NCBI RefSeq assembly: GCF_001550065.1
Contig: NZ_LRUB01000007.1
Location: 83,587-147,586, forward strand
DNA from: Kordiimonas lipolytica
GTDB taxonomy: Bacteria; Pseudomonadota; Alphaproteobacteria; Sphingomonadales; Kordiimonadaceae
Direction: 5' to 3'
DNA: 64,000 bases
Each line of letters opens with the position of its first letter. Position 1 is the stretch's first letter. The notes under the pieces were generated by a model. That model did no database searches, had not been told where the DNA came from, and worked only from the letters and a program-made list of their open reading frames with translations. Made by a program: the position numbers and the translations under genes. Shown here in pieces: positions 8,884-17,410 of the stretch.

Positions 8884-9834
8884 ATGGATCGTAAAAACAT
8901 GTTAACAGGCCGCCCCTTTGATGATCTTCGGGCCATTCTTGCCCAATTGCCTGATGCGGACGATTGTGCTGCAAAAAAGGTTCGAGAAGCCTTAGCCGGC
9001 AAGCCGGTAGACAGCACTAGCGGTCTGGCCGAGCTGGCTGCCTGGGCGGCAAGCTGGCAAGGTTCATCCAACCCCAGCATAGCAGAAAGCCATATCTGCG
9101 TCCTGGCCTCCAGTTATGAAGGGCAGGATACATCAAGCGTGACTGACTATATTGAAGCGACGTCCAAGGGGGCTGCAGCTGTGAACCTTTTGTGCGTTGA
9201 AAAAGGGATCGGTCTACGCGCTATCCAGCTTGCGCCAGAGATGCCCCATCCAAGTGATGGAGACTGGTCGGAGCAGGACTGTATGGCTGCTGTGGCCTTT
9301 GGTATGGAAGCAACGGCAGCAGGCGGAAACATCCTCGGGCTAACGGACATGGCACCGGGCAATGCAGAGCGTGCGGTCGCAATTATTTTGGCTGTAAAAG
9401 GGCTGCAGAGTGACGATACTCTTTTGGCGGCAGTAGACAAAGATTTTGCCAACAATGTGAAGGTGCTGCTGGCGCGAGTCCAAGGTGCTGAGGGTGATCC
9501 GCTTGAGGTTATGCGTCGGCTTGGTGGGCGGGAAATAGCTGCAGCCGTAGGCGCGCTTGTTGCGGCGCGCAGCCGCCGACTGCCAGTCCTGACTGATGGG
9601 TGGGCCGCGATAGCAGCTACTGTCGTGCTTGACGCGCTGGTTGATGGTGCGACAGGCCATGTGCTGCCAGCAGCAAGTGATAATCCCATGCAGGCCTTGG
9701 CTTGGCACCTGATTGGCAAGACGCCAATCGTGGGTCTGGAAATCGGTGGTGGGCCGGGCTGCGGCATTGCTATCGGCGTCTCTGTTCTGGGGGCAGCGTG
9801 TGCTATGCTGGGTTTGCGAGACCGGACCCAATAG
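8884..9834 (+). CDS. CobT-like protein lacking the catalytic glutamates
   Basis: A 316-residue homologue of nicotinate-nucleotide:dimethylbenzimidazole phosphoribosyltransferase (CobT, usually 340-355 residues), which makes the lower ligand of cobalamin. The fold is recognisable from DPLEVMRRLGGREIAAAVGAL and from RLPVLTDGWAAIAATVVLDAL. However, the substrate loop usually PPGSLG reads PVDSTSG (about 41-47), the segment usually GLGEMGIGNT reads GLTDMAPGNA (about 152-161, Glu to Asp), and the catalytic GEGTGA reads GGGPGC (about 288-293, Glu to Gly). It is therefore probably not an active CobT. No other cobalamin genes and no cobalamin riboswitch were seen nearby; instead it sits between the PEP-CTERM protein and the EPS locus. 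Family membership is firm, function unknown. Confidence 0.8.
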   Translation: MDRKNMLTGRPFDDLRAILAQLPDADDCAAKKVREALAGKPVDSTSGLAELAAWAASWQGSSNPSIAESHICVLASSYEGQDTSSVTDYIEATSKGAAAVNLLCVEKGIGLRAIQLAPEMPHPSDGDWSEQDCMAAVAFGMEATAAGGNILGLTDMAPGNAERAVAIILAVKGLQSDDTLLAAVDKDFANNVKVLLARVQGAEGDPLEVMRRLGGREIAAAVGALVAARSRRLPVLTDGWAAIAATVVLDALVDGATGHVLPAASDNPMQALAWHLIGKTPIVGLEIGGGPGCGIAIGVSVLGAACAMLGLRDRTQ

Positions 9835-9991
9835 ACCCTCAGCATTAAACAGACTGCCCCAACATGGCCGGAAAGCAGGAATGCGCCAACAGTGGGAAGT
9901 TGTTGAATAAGAACAATAACTTGCATTTTTGGGTGTAATGCCTAGGCTTCTCGGTAGGTGGGGAGTCGTAAAGTGGTAGGGCGTAATCGGG

Positions 9992-11389
9992 ATGGTTCGT
10001 ATCTTTCGGCATTATGTATCGCCAATCAAACTTGGATTGGCGGCCATTGATTTTCTGCTGATTTTTGCTGCTTCGATTGGGGCTGAATGGTTGCGTTACC
10101 AGTTTCTTGACCTGCCGCCTGACGTAGATTTCAGTTTGGCCGGATGGGTTGCCAAGGCCTTGCTGCCTGTTGTCAGCTTACCGGTCCTGCTTGGTGTTGG
10201 GGCTTATCAGACAGAGTCACTATCCGATTTTCGTATCTTCTGGGTTCGGCTGGCAGTGGGGTTGCTGCTGGCCGCCATGATCGTTGCAGCCGTGCTCTTT
10301 CTTGTGCCGGTTCTGCCACTCTGGCGATCCATCATGGTTTTGGCGATTATGACGTCCAGCATCGCCTTGATGACCTCGCGTGGCATTTTCATGAAGTTTG
10401 GAAGCCCGCATTTCCTGGGAAAAAGAGTTCTATTGTTGGGAGCTGGCGAAACAGCAGAAAACCTGCTTCAGTATACAGAAAAGGCTCGGGAATCCGGGAT
10501 CAATATTGTCAAGACGGTTGCGTTGCCGGGTGAGCGCGTACAAGTCAAGGATGCCGTGGAGTTGGAAGATATTTCCAGGCTTGATCAGTTTGTCCATGAT
10601 AATCATATCGAAATGATCATCGTAACCCGTGATAACGTGCAGACGGCTTTGCCCCTTGAAGCGCTTATAGCCAGTAAATTGTCGGGTGTAGAAGTGAAAG
10701 ACAGATTGGCCTGCTATGAACAGATCCGGGGATATGTAGATGTCGGTTCGGTCAGTGCCGAATGGATCATATTCTCCGAAGGATTTCGTGGCGCAACCGG
10801 ACTAGAAGGCGCTGCAAAGCGAATGCTGGACCTCACCGTGAGCTTGGTATTTGGCTTGTTGGTCAGCCCGCTTTTGCTGGCGGCTGCAATCGCCATCAAA
10901 ATCACCAGTCGGGGACCTGTGTTTTATCTGCAGGAGCGGGTAGGGCTGAATGGTAAGAGATTTCGGCTTGTTAAGCTTCGTAGTATGCGTGTTGATGCAG
11001 AGCAGGCTGGCGGCCCGCAATGGGCGGAGGAAAAAGACCCCCGTATAACGCCAATCGGTAATTTCCTAAGGCGCTCAAGGCTCGATGAAATGCCGCAGCT
11101 CTGGAACGTATTCAAAGGCGATATGAGCTTTGTTGGTCCACGCCCGGAACGGCCGTTTTTTGTTGAGCAGCTAGACAAGCAGATACCGTTTTTTCGGGAA
11201 AGGCACTGTGTGAAGCCAGGCATGACCGGTTGGGCGCAAATCCGATATCCATATGGGGCATCCGTTGAGGATGCACGTCGCAAGCTGGAATATGACCTGT
11301 ATTATATTAAAAACTATTCTTTGTTTCTCGACTTGTTGATTATCATCCAGACCATAAGGGTTATTCTTTTTCCGATTGGGGTAAGGTAA
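9992..11389 (+). CDS. EPS priming glycosyltransferase (polyprenyl glycosylphosphotransferase, EpsB type)
   Basis: A 465-residue membrane enzyme that would load the first sugar-phosphate onto undecaprenyl phosphate. The N-terminus has about four transmembrane segments (residues 10-125), then a CoA-binding-like Rossmann domain (VLLLGAGETAENLLQY), one more hydrophobic segment (LVFGLLVSPLLLAAAIAI) and the bacterial sugar transferase domain with KLRSMRVDAE, DPRITPIGNFLRRSRLDEMPQLWNV and the signature FVGPRPERP. This architecture matches the PEP-CTERM-associated EpsB subfamily. It opens the 19-kb EPS/XrtA gene run; the stop is six bases before the PrsT start. The ribosome site before ATG 9992 is weak. 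Confidence 0.93.
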   Translation: MVRIFRHYVSPIKLGLAAIDFLLIFAASIGAEWLRYQFLDLPPDVDFSLAGWVAKALLPVVSLPVLLGVGAYQTESLSDFRIFWVRLAVGLLLAAMIVAAVLFLVPVLPLWRSIMVLAIMTSSIALMTSRGIFMKFGSPHFLGKRVLLLGAGETAENLLQYTEKARESGINIVKTVALPGERVQVKDAVELEDISRLDQFVHDNHIEMIIVTRDNVQTALPLEALIASKLSGVEVKDRLACYEQIRGYVDVGSVSAEWIIFSEGFRGATGLEGAAKRMLDLTVSLVFGLLVSPLLLAAAIAIKITSRGPVFYLQERVGLNGKRFRLVKLRSMRVDAEQAGGPQWAEEKDPRITPIGNFLRRSRLDEMPQLWNVFKGDMSFVGPRPERPFFVEQLDKQIPFFRERHCVKPGMTGWAQIRYPYGASVEDARRKLEYDLYYIKNYSLFLDLLIIIQTIRVILFPIGVR

Positions 11390-11394
11390 GAAGT

Positions 11395-14223
11395 ATGCAG
11401 TCAGGCAGTGCATTTCCAACCCAGATCCGGGCAACCAAAAGGGCGCTACAGACAGGTGTTGCGGCAGTGGCTCTGATTGCTTTGGTGGGTACCGGGGGCG
11501 CTTTAGCCCAGGCAGGCAAAGAAGACGTACGCCAGCTGATGGCGGCTGGCGACTATGAGGCGGCTATCCAACGCCTAGAAAGCCTGCAGCAGGAAGGCAA
11601 GGCAGACAGCGACCTCTACATGCTGCTTTCTCGGGCCTATATTCAGAGCGGAGCCGGAATCGCCGCGGAGGCAGCCATCGAAAGGGCGCGCCGTCTTGGC
11701 GCCGATTATGCCCAGACCGCTGTTCCTTTTTCCAAGACCAAATTGCTACAGGGGAAGTTTGCTGATGCGATTGGCGCCCTGCGTGGTGTCAATATTCCCG
11801 CCGATCAGCGCGCTGAGGCCTATATCGTTCTCGGTGATGCGAATTTCGCCTTGAGAAAATACGACGAGGCGCACAAGAATTATGAACTCGGGCGGGCAGC
11901 GGATGACAGCAATTTCCAAGCCTACCTTGGACTTGCGCGCCTCGGCCTTCAAAATGGCAGGCTGGATTTGGCCGCCGATTACGCCAACAGGGCTGCAACT
12001 CTTGCGCCGGGCAATACAATGGTGCGCTATACAGAAGGCCTGATTGCCCGCTATCAGGGTGACGCCGAGGCTGCTGAGAGGTTTTTTCTGGAATCGCAGA
12101 AGCTTTTTCCTGGCAACATTCTGGCGAACATCGAGCTTGCTGCGATCCGGATCGACCAGGGACGCATAGAAGATGCTCAGGCCTATCTGGATGCGATTTA
12201 TGCGGCCGCTCCCAAACACCCGATGGCTATGTATCTGTCAGGTACCATTCTGGCCCGTCAGGGACGGTATGAAGAGGCAAACACGCTTCTGAATTCTGCC
12301 CGTGTTGTCACGGAAAACTATCTGCCGGCGATCTATATCCGTGGGCTGGTTGCCTACGAACTGGGTAACTTCCCTCAAGCCGAAGAGTTGCTTGCGAAGG
12401 TGGTCCGAGCCCGGCCAGCAAACTTGCCAGCGCGGATGACATTGGCATCAGCCTTTCTCAAGCATGAACGCCCTCAGGCAGCGCTGAACATACTCCGCCC
12501 AGCGCTTGAAGCTCGCCCGCACGACCCAAACATTCTGGCGATTGCAGCTGCAGCGACCATGCGTTTGGGCGATATTGAAAACGGGAAGATCCTGTATGAA
12601 GCGCTGGCTGCACAAACCGGCGGACAGGCGGGTTTGAATGACATTGACCTGATTGCCAAGCTGGCGCTTGCACGGTTTGTTGCTGGCCAAACGGAAGACG
12701 CATTGTCAACCTTGGCGCGGGCCGTCCAGAACCAACAAGCCAATTTACGGAGCCTGGCCATTCTTGCGGGCATGCAAATCCGGGAGAACGATCTGGATGG
12801 AGCGGAGCAGACAGTTGCGAGGATGTTGGCATATGCGCCGGACCGGGGGCTTGGCTACAACCTTAGGGGTTCACTTGAGTTCAAGCGTGGGCAGTATGCT
12901 GCGGCAGCCCGTTCCTTCGAAGCTGCTTTTTCCAGAAACCCGGAGTATTATACAGCTCTCAGGAACAAGGCTCTGTCGCAAATTCAGATGGGCCAATATG
13001 CGAATGCAGAAGACGATCTGAAGCGACTTCTTGAAATCACGCCCAATGACGCACGCGCCAAGGCTATGTTAGGCAGGGCCTTGCTAAGGCTGGGAAAGGC
13101 GGATGAGGCAACAGACTATTTTAGTGCAGCGGTAAGGGCTATACCGAATTCCGCCGATGTTTGGGCTGATTATTCCGAAGCGCTGGGCGGTGCGGGAAAG
13201 ACGGCGGAAGCGATTTCGCAGGCAAAAGATACTGCCGTAATGGCGGCCGACAGGCCAGACCTGCTACGTCGGATGGGAGAGCTTCTGCTGGGGCTTGGTG
13301 AAGCTCGATTGGCTGTGCGGCCCCTGTCACGCTATGTGGCCTATCATCCGGACAGTGGCGAAGCGCATCTGCTCCAGGGCCGGGCAATGCTGGCAATGAA
13401 GCTATATACCGGTTCCAAAACGGCCTTCCGGCGTGCGATGCAGGCCGAAAAGGATCGACCAGACGCTGACGTGCTTGATTGGTACCTCTTCGCGGCGGAC
13501 GCGTTGGCCGAACGATTTGATGAGGCTATTGTCAGGCGGAGCGGCCTGATACCCGGCAAACGCCCGGTAGATGTGTCTGCTGGCGTGGTAGGGGACTTCC
13601 TGCTTAGGGCGGGCCGTCCGGAAGAGGCTGTTGCAGCCTATCGGGCGGCCATGACTACTGCATCCAGCAGTGATCTTTTTGTCGGTCTTGCACAGGCGCA
13701 GGAACAACTCGGTGACGTAACAGCCGCCATTGCGACGCTGGAAGACTTTGTCGAGGACAAGCCGGTCAGCCGAGATGCACGGCTCAAGCTTGGCAAGCTT
13801 TATGCCGACCAAGGCCGGACCGGAGCTGCAATCAAGCAATATGAAACTATTCTGCGGAATGGTGTGGCAGACGCTTATGTCGCTGCTGTTTTGGCGATGG
13901 CCTATATGGAAGATGGCAACCGCAAAAGCGTGCCTCTAATTGAACGGGCCTATCTGATCCGCCCTGAGGACCCCTTTATCCTGGATGCTTATGGTTGGAT
14001 TTTGCTGCAGGCGAACCGGGATACTTCGGCGTCTATTCCGGCACTTGAGCAGGCAACCAGGCGCGCGCCATCCGAAGCGCTTTATCGCTACCATTTAGGA
14101 ATGGCATATCTTGCGCGCGGGCGTCGAGAAGACGCGGTGCAGGCATTTGAAGCAGCCCTGCAGTTGAACCCGGAGTTTAGCCAAGCTGCGGATGCTCGCC
14201 GTCAGCTTAGTAATTTACGTTAA
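11395..14223 (+). CDS. prsT: PrsT: XrtA/PEP-CTERM system TPR-repeat protein
   Basis: A 942-residue protein made almost wholly of tetratricopeptide repeats after a signal peptide (about residues 18-40, cleaved near GALAQAGK). The length and position are those of the PrsT family of exosortase A loci. Many such proteins are lipoproteins; here no lipobox cysteine is seen, so it is probably a soluble or peripherally bound periplasmic protein. The TPR superhelix likely scaffolds the EPS secretion or protein-sorting machinery. The start is ATG 11395, six bases after the preceding stop, with AAGG upstream. The exact molecular partner is not known. Confidence 0.92.
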   Translation: MQSGSAFPTQIRATKRALQTGVAAVALIALVGTGGALAQAGKEDVRQLMAAGDYEAAIQRLESLQQEGKADSDLYMLLSRAYIQSGAGIAAEAAIERARRLGADYAQTAVPFSKTKLLQGKFADAIGALRGVNIPADQRAEAYIVLGDANFALRKYDEAHKNYELGRAADDSNFQAYLGLARLGLQNGRLDLAADYANRAATLAPGNTMVRYTEGLIARYQGDAEAAERFFLESQKLFPGNILANIELAAIRIDQGRIEDAQAYLDAIYAAAPKHPMAMYLSGTILARQGRYEEANTLLNSARVVTENYLPAIYIRGLVAYELGNFPQAEELLAKVVRARPANLPARMTLASAFLKHERPQAALNILRPALEARPHDPNILAIAAAATMRLGDIENGKILYEALAAQTGGQAGLNDIDLIAKLALARFVAGQTEDALSTLARAVQNQQANLRSLAILAGMQIRENDLDGAEQTVARMLAYAPDRGLGYNLRGSLEFKRGQYAAAARSFEAAFSRNPEYYTALRNKALSQIQMGQYANAEDDLKRLLEITPNDARAKAMLGRALLRLGKADEATDYFSAAVRAIPNSADVWADYSEALGGAGKTAEAISQAKDTAVMAADRPDLLRRMGELLLGLGEARLAVRPLSRYVAYHPDSGEAHLLQGRAMLAMKLYTGSKTAFRRAMQAEKDRPDADVLDWYLFAADALAERFDEAIVRRSGLIPGKRPVDVSAGVVGDFLLRAGRPEEAVAAYRAAMTTASSSDLFVGLAQAQEQLGDVTAAIATLEDFVEDKPVSRDARLKLGKLYADQGRTGAAIKQYETILRNGVADAYVAAVLAMAYMEDGNRKSVPLIERAYLIRPEDPFILDAYGWILLQANRDTSASIPALEQATRRAPSEALYRYHLGMAYLARGRREDAVQAFEAALQLNPEFSQAADARRQLSNLR

Positions 14224-14247
14224 ACATTATTTTTTGGCTTCAATAAA

Positions 14248-15435
14248 TTGAAAATATTAACTTTTTCAAGCCTATTTCCAAACTGCGAGCAGCCAAGTTT
14301 TGGGGTGTTTGTAGAAAACCGTTTGCGACATTTGTTGGCTGATACGGACATAGAGGCGCAGGTCATGGCCCCCGTACCATGGTTTCCTTTTGGGCATTCC
14401 GTCTTTGGCCGGTACGGCGAATACGCCAAGGTGCCAGCGCGAGAAGTGCGACATGGCATAATTGTTCATCATCCGCGGTTTCTTGTGGTGCCGAAGGTGG
14501 GCATGCGATTAAATCCCTGGTTTCTGGCCCGCGCTGCGGCCAGGAAGTTGCGGGCTTTGCAGCAGAGTGGCTTTGACCCTGACCTGATTGACGCCCATTA
14601 TCTGTATCCTGATGGTGTTGCCGCTGCGATGCTCGGTCGCGCGTTCGACAAACCTGTTGTGATGACCGCAAGGGGCAGCGATGTGACAGAAATTGGCAGA
14701 TTGCCGGTATTCAGGGGGAAGATCCTTCAGGCCGCTGAGAGCAGTAGCCATATCATTACTGTCAGTAACAGTTTGCGTCAGGAGCTTGCGGAAATGGGTG
14801 TCCGGACGCCGATAACGACGCTCAGGAATGGTGTGGATGCTGACCGCTTTCATATTCTACCTGACGTGTCTGCAAAGCCTCATGGTATTGACGACTTCCA
14901 TCTCGTGTTCGCTGGTTGGCTAATTCCACGCAAACGGCCAGACCTTGTTTTGAAAGCAGCAGGCCAAATACCCGGTGCCCGCGTAACGATGGTGGGGGAG
15001 GGCCCAGAACTCCCGTCACTTAAGGTGCTGGCGCAATCACTCGGTATTTCATCCAGGGTGACATTCCTTGGCCAACAGCCTCCGGAGGCGATGCCCGGAC
15101 TTTTGGGGCGGGCGGACGTCCTGATGTTACCTTCGGAACGCGAAGGTTGGGCGAATGTACTTCTTGAAGCCATGGCATGTGGTACACCTGTGGTTTCAAA
15201 CGCCGTTGCGGGTGCGCTTGACCTAGTTACTGTACCAGAGGCTGGGCGACTGGTTTATAGCCAGACACCAGAAGCCTATGCAACTGCGATCAAGGATGTC
15301 ATTTATAATCACGCGGGGCGCCGGTCTGTGCGCGCATACGCCCAGCAATTCGGTTGGCGAGAAGTGTCTTTGGCGCAGCAGGCTATTTTTGAGAAGGCAG
15401 TAGAAGAATTCAAGAAAGGGCAGGCTGTTGGCTAA
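14248..15435 (+). CDS. Glycosyltransferase family 4
   Basis: A 395-residue GT-B fold glycosyltransferase. The N-terminal domain begins KILTFSSLFPN and contains VMTARGSDV, and the C-terminal GT1/GT4 donor domain has VFAGWLIPRKRPDLVLKA, MVGEGPEL and the acceptor/donor motif EREGWANVLLEAMACGTPVV, where the glutamates contact the nucleotide sugar. It would add a sugar to the EPS repeat unit in the cytoplasm. The start is a TTG at 14248; no better start gives the conserved beginning, and no clear ribosome site is visible, so translation may depend on the preceding gene. The stop overlaps galE by eight bases. Sugar specificity cannot be read. Confidence 0.9.
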   Translation: MKILTFSSLFPNCEQPSFGVFVENRLRHLLADTDIEAQVMAPVPWFPFGHSVFGRYGEYAKVPAREVRHGIIVHHPRFLVVPKVGMRLNPWFLARAAARKLRALQQSGFDPDLIDAHYLYPDGVAAAMLGRAFDKPVVMTARGSDVTEIGRLPVFRGKILQAAESSSHIITVSNSLRQELAEMGVRTPITTLRNGVDADRFHILPDVSAKPHGIDDFHLVFAGWLIPRKRPDLVLKAAGQIPGARVTMVGEGPELPSLKVLAQSLGISSRVTFLGQQPPEAMPGLLGRADVLMLPSEREGWANVLLEAMACGTPVVSNAVAGALDLVTVPEAGRLVYSQTPEAYATAIKDVIYNHAGRRSVRAYAQQFGWREVSLAQQAIFEKAVEEFKKGQAVG

Positions 15436-16432
15436 GGGCAGGGGGAGCATACTTGTGACCGGTGGTGCAGGGTATATTGGCGGCCAAACTGTCCTGTCAC
15501 TTCTTGACTGCGGCTATGATGTGTGTGTGCTTGATGACCTGTCTACCGGCATGCGCCACGAATTTCATGATCAGACCCATTTTTATGAAGGCCGTGTCCA
15601 TGACCAGGCACTGGTGAAAGATATCATTGCGTCACATAGCATACGCAGTGTCCTGCATTTCGCGGGGTCCATCAAAGTAGATGAATCCGTTTCTAACCCA
15701 TTGAAATATTATGAAAATAATACAGAGGGGAGCCGGGCGTTAGTTGAGGCTTGTGTGGCAGGCGGTGTAGCTGATTTCATTTTTTCATCCACCGCAGCCG
15801 TATATGGTACGGCGCCGAACCGGCCGGTTTCTGAGGATGATGAGACGATTCCCTTGAATCCCTATGGCTGGTCCAAACTTTTCACGGAACGGCTTTTGGA
15901 GGATGTGGCAGCGACAGGTGCGCTGAAGTATGGCATTTTCCGATATTTCAACGTGGCCGGGGCTGATCCTGCCATGCGTCATGGCCAGTATCTGGAGCAG
16001 CCAGTCCATCTTATCGGTCGTTCTATTGATGCTCTTTTAGGGATAGCACCGCCGCTGACTATCTTTGGCCAGGACCTGCCAACGCCGGACGGAACAGGCG
16101 TAAGGGACTATATCCATGTAGCTGATGTGGCCGACGCACATGTTAGCCTTCTGGAGTATCTGCAGCTGGGTGGCACAAGCCAGCGGCTGAATCTTGGCTA
16201 TGGCACGGGCTACAGTGTTCTTGAGGTTATCAATGCATTGATAGAGGTGACCAAACGGGATGTGCCATTTGGGTACGGTGAAGCACGTGCGGGTGAGGCG
16301 CCGTCTGTAATTGCCGACACAACACGCTTGCCGGCATTGCTGGACTGGCGGCCAAAGCATGATAATTTGAGAGAGATATTGCAGACTGCATTTGACTGGC
16401 AGGTAGAGCAGGCGACCAAGAAAAGGAGTTAA
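15428..16432 (+). CDS. galE: UDP-glucose 4-epimerase
   Basis: A 334-residue extended short-chain dehydrogenase. The NAD-binding glycine motif is VTGGAGYIGG (about residues 9-18), the catalytic serine region is SSTAAVYG and the catalytic tyrosine-lysine pair is in NPYGWSK. It interconverts UDP-glucose and UDP-galactose (or the N-acetyl forms) and so supplies precursors for the EPS. It starts with TTG 15428, overlapping the end of the glycosyltransferase gene. Its place inside the cluster indicates a dedicated role in polysaccharide production. Confidence 0.94.
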   Translation: MAKGRGSILVTGGAGYIGGQTVLSLLDCGYDVCVLDDLSTGMRHEFHDQTHFYEGRVHDQALVKDIIASHSIRSVLHFAGSIKVDESVSNPLKYYENNTEGSRALVEACVAGGVADFIFSSTAAVYGTAPNRPVSEDDETIPLNPYGWSKLFTERLLEDVAATGALKYGIFRYFNVAGADPAMRHGQYLEQPVHLIGRSIDALLGIAPPLTIFGQDLPTPDGTGVRDYIHVADVADAHVSLLEYLQLGGTSQRLNLGYGTGYSVLEVINALIEVTKRDVPFGYGEARAGEAPSVIADTTRLPALLDWRPKHDNLREILQTAFDWQVEQATKKRS

Positions 16433-16436
16433 GGTA

Positions 16437-16586
16437 TTGGAAACATTGTATTTTATAATTTTCTGCTTCTTGGCTGCCTGGTTAATTTACTGGATGGTTA
16501 AAAATGACGACTATGCTGAGTTCTCGGGCGATGAAGAGGGTAAAAAGTTCAGTGTTGATCCGAAAGCAAAGCAAAGTGACCAATGA
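16437..16586 (+). CDS. Small membrane protein, 49 codons, hypothetical
   Basis: A short ORF in the gap after galE. It begins with TTG 16437, which has a good ribosome site (AGGAG at 16424-16428, eight bases upstream, itself at the very end of galE). The protein starts LETLYFIIFCFLAAWLIYWM, a single transmembrane helix, then has a charged tail containing KNDDYAEF and KKFSVDPKAKQ, ending at TGA 16584. Spacing of four bases from galE and the membrane helix with a polar C-tail argue that it is real. I do not recognise the family; it might be a small accessory subunit of the EPS assembly machinery. Confidence 0.65.
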   Translation: METLYFIIFCFLAAWLIYWMVKNDDYAEFSGDEEGKKFSVDPKAKQSDQ

Positions 16587-16720
16587 AATGGCGAAAATGG
16601 CTGGTTTTATACAACCTAAGTCATTAATAAAGCGCTTGATTTATTTGGAATCTGCTTGGCATATTGCGCTTAGACGTAGTAGTTGCGCCAATAATATATG
16701 ACGTTAGGAAAAAAGGGCTC

Positions 16721-17362
16721 GTGACAGCGGCATTGAAATTATGGGGCAGGCTTTTTGTGCTGATTGCTGGCGCCAGTCTGTTGAGTGGGTGTTATTTCTT
16801 CAACTGGCCAGACAGGTTGCCTCCGGCGCCTTTCGTGCCGCCTAATGAAGGACCAGGCCCCAATTATCTAATTGGGCCAGGAGATGGGCTTAGTGTCCAT
16901 GTCTGGCGAAGTCCGGAACTTTCTGTGATTGTAACCGTGCGCCCGGACGGCCGTCTTACCATGCCGCTGGTTGAAGACCTGCCAGCCACAGGCAAGACGC
17001 CAAGTCAGCTGGCACGGGACATTGAAGAACAGCTTGGCGTATACATCACCCAGCCAATCGTGACTGTTGTGGTGCAGAACTTCTTTGGCCCATTTTCACA
17101 GCAGGTGCGCGTTGTGGGCGAGGCAGCAAGCCCGCAGGCTATTCCTTATCGTGCGAATATGACGCTTCTGGATGTGATGATTCAGGTCGGCGGCCTGACG
17201 GAATTCGCCGCCGGAGACCGCGCAACGCTGGTTCGTTTTGAGAATGGCGAACAAAAAGAATACGGGGTGAAGATCGAATCTTTGCTCAAGGACGGTGAAA
17301 TCGAGGCAAATGTTAAGATACTGCCGGGTGATGTACTGATTATCCCAGAGAGCATTCTGTAG
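16721..17362 (+). CDS. XrtA-system polysaccharide export lipoprotein (Wza family)
   Basis: A 213-residue outer-membrane export protein. A lipoprotein signal peptide ends in the lipobox LLSGC (cysteine at about residue 24), then comes the Poly_export domain (GPGDGLSVHVWRSPEL) and a SLBB domain (VRVVGEAASPQAIPYRANMTLLDVMIQVGG). The family forms the outer-membrane channel for polysaccharide. GTG 16721 is chosen over the upstream ATG 16664 because it puts a normal signal peptide at the N-terminus and has AGGA/AAGGG before it. Shortness compared with E. coli Wza is typical of this subfamily. The 134-base gap before it may contain a promoter, but I saw no convincing one. Confidence 0.92.
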   Translation: MTAALKLWGRLFVLIAGASLLSGCYFFNWPDRLPPAPFVPPNEGPGPNYLIGPGDGLSVHVWRSPELSVIVTVRPDGRLTMPLVEDLPATGKTPSQLARDIEEQLGVYITQPIVTVVVQNFFGPFSQQVRVVGEAASPQAIPYRANMTLLDVMIQVGGLTEFAAGDRATLVRFENGEQKEYGVKIESLLKDGEIEANVKILPGDVLIIPESIL

Positions 17363-17410
17363 TATACTGCTAGCTGCAGGGTATAAAATGTTGGTATCGG
17401 AGTAAAGATA

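Noticed and set aside
9147..9926. Open frame of 259 codons opposite the CobT-like gene
   Set aside because: It is antisense to a recognisable protein family, has Ser/Pro/Ala-rich composition typical of shadow frames, and no ribosome site.
16504..16701. 65-codon frame after galE in another frame than the small membrane ORF
   Set aside because: No ribosome site, composition not protein-like, and it overlaps the better-supported ORF at 16437-16586.
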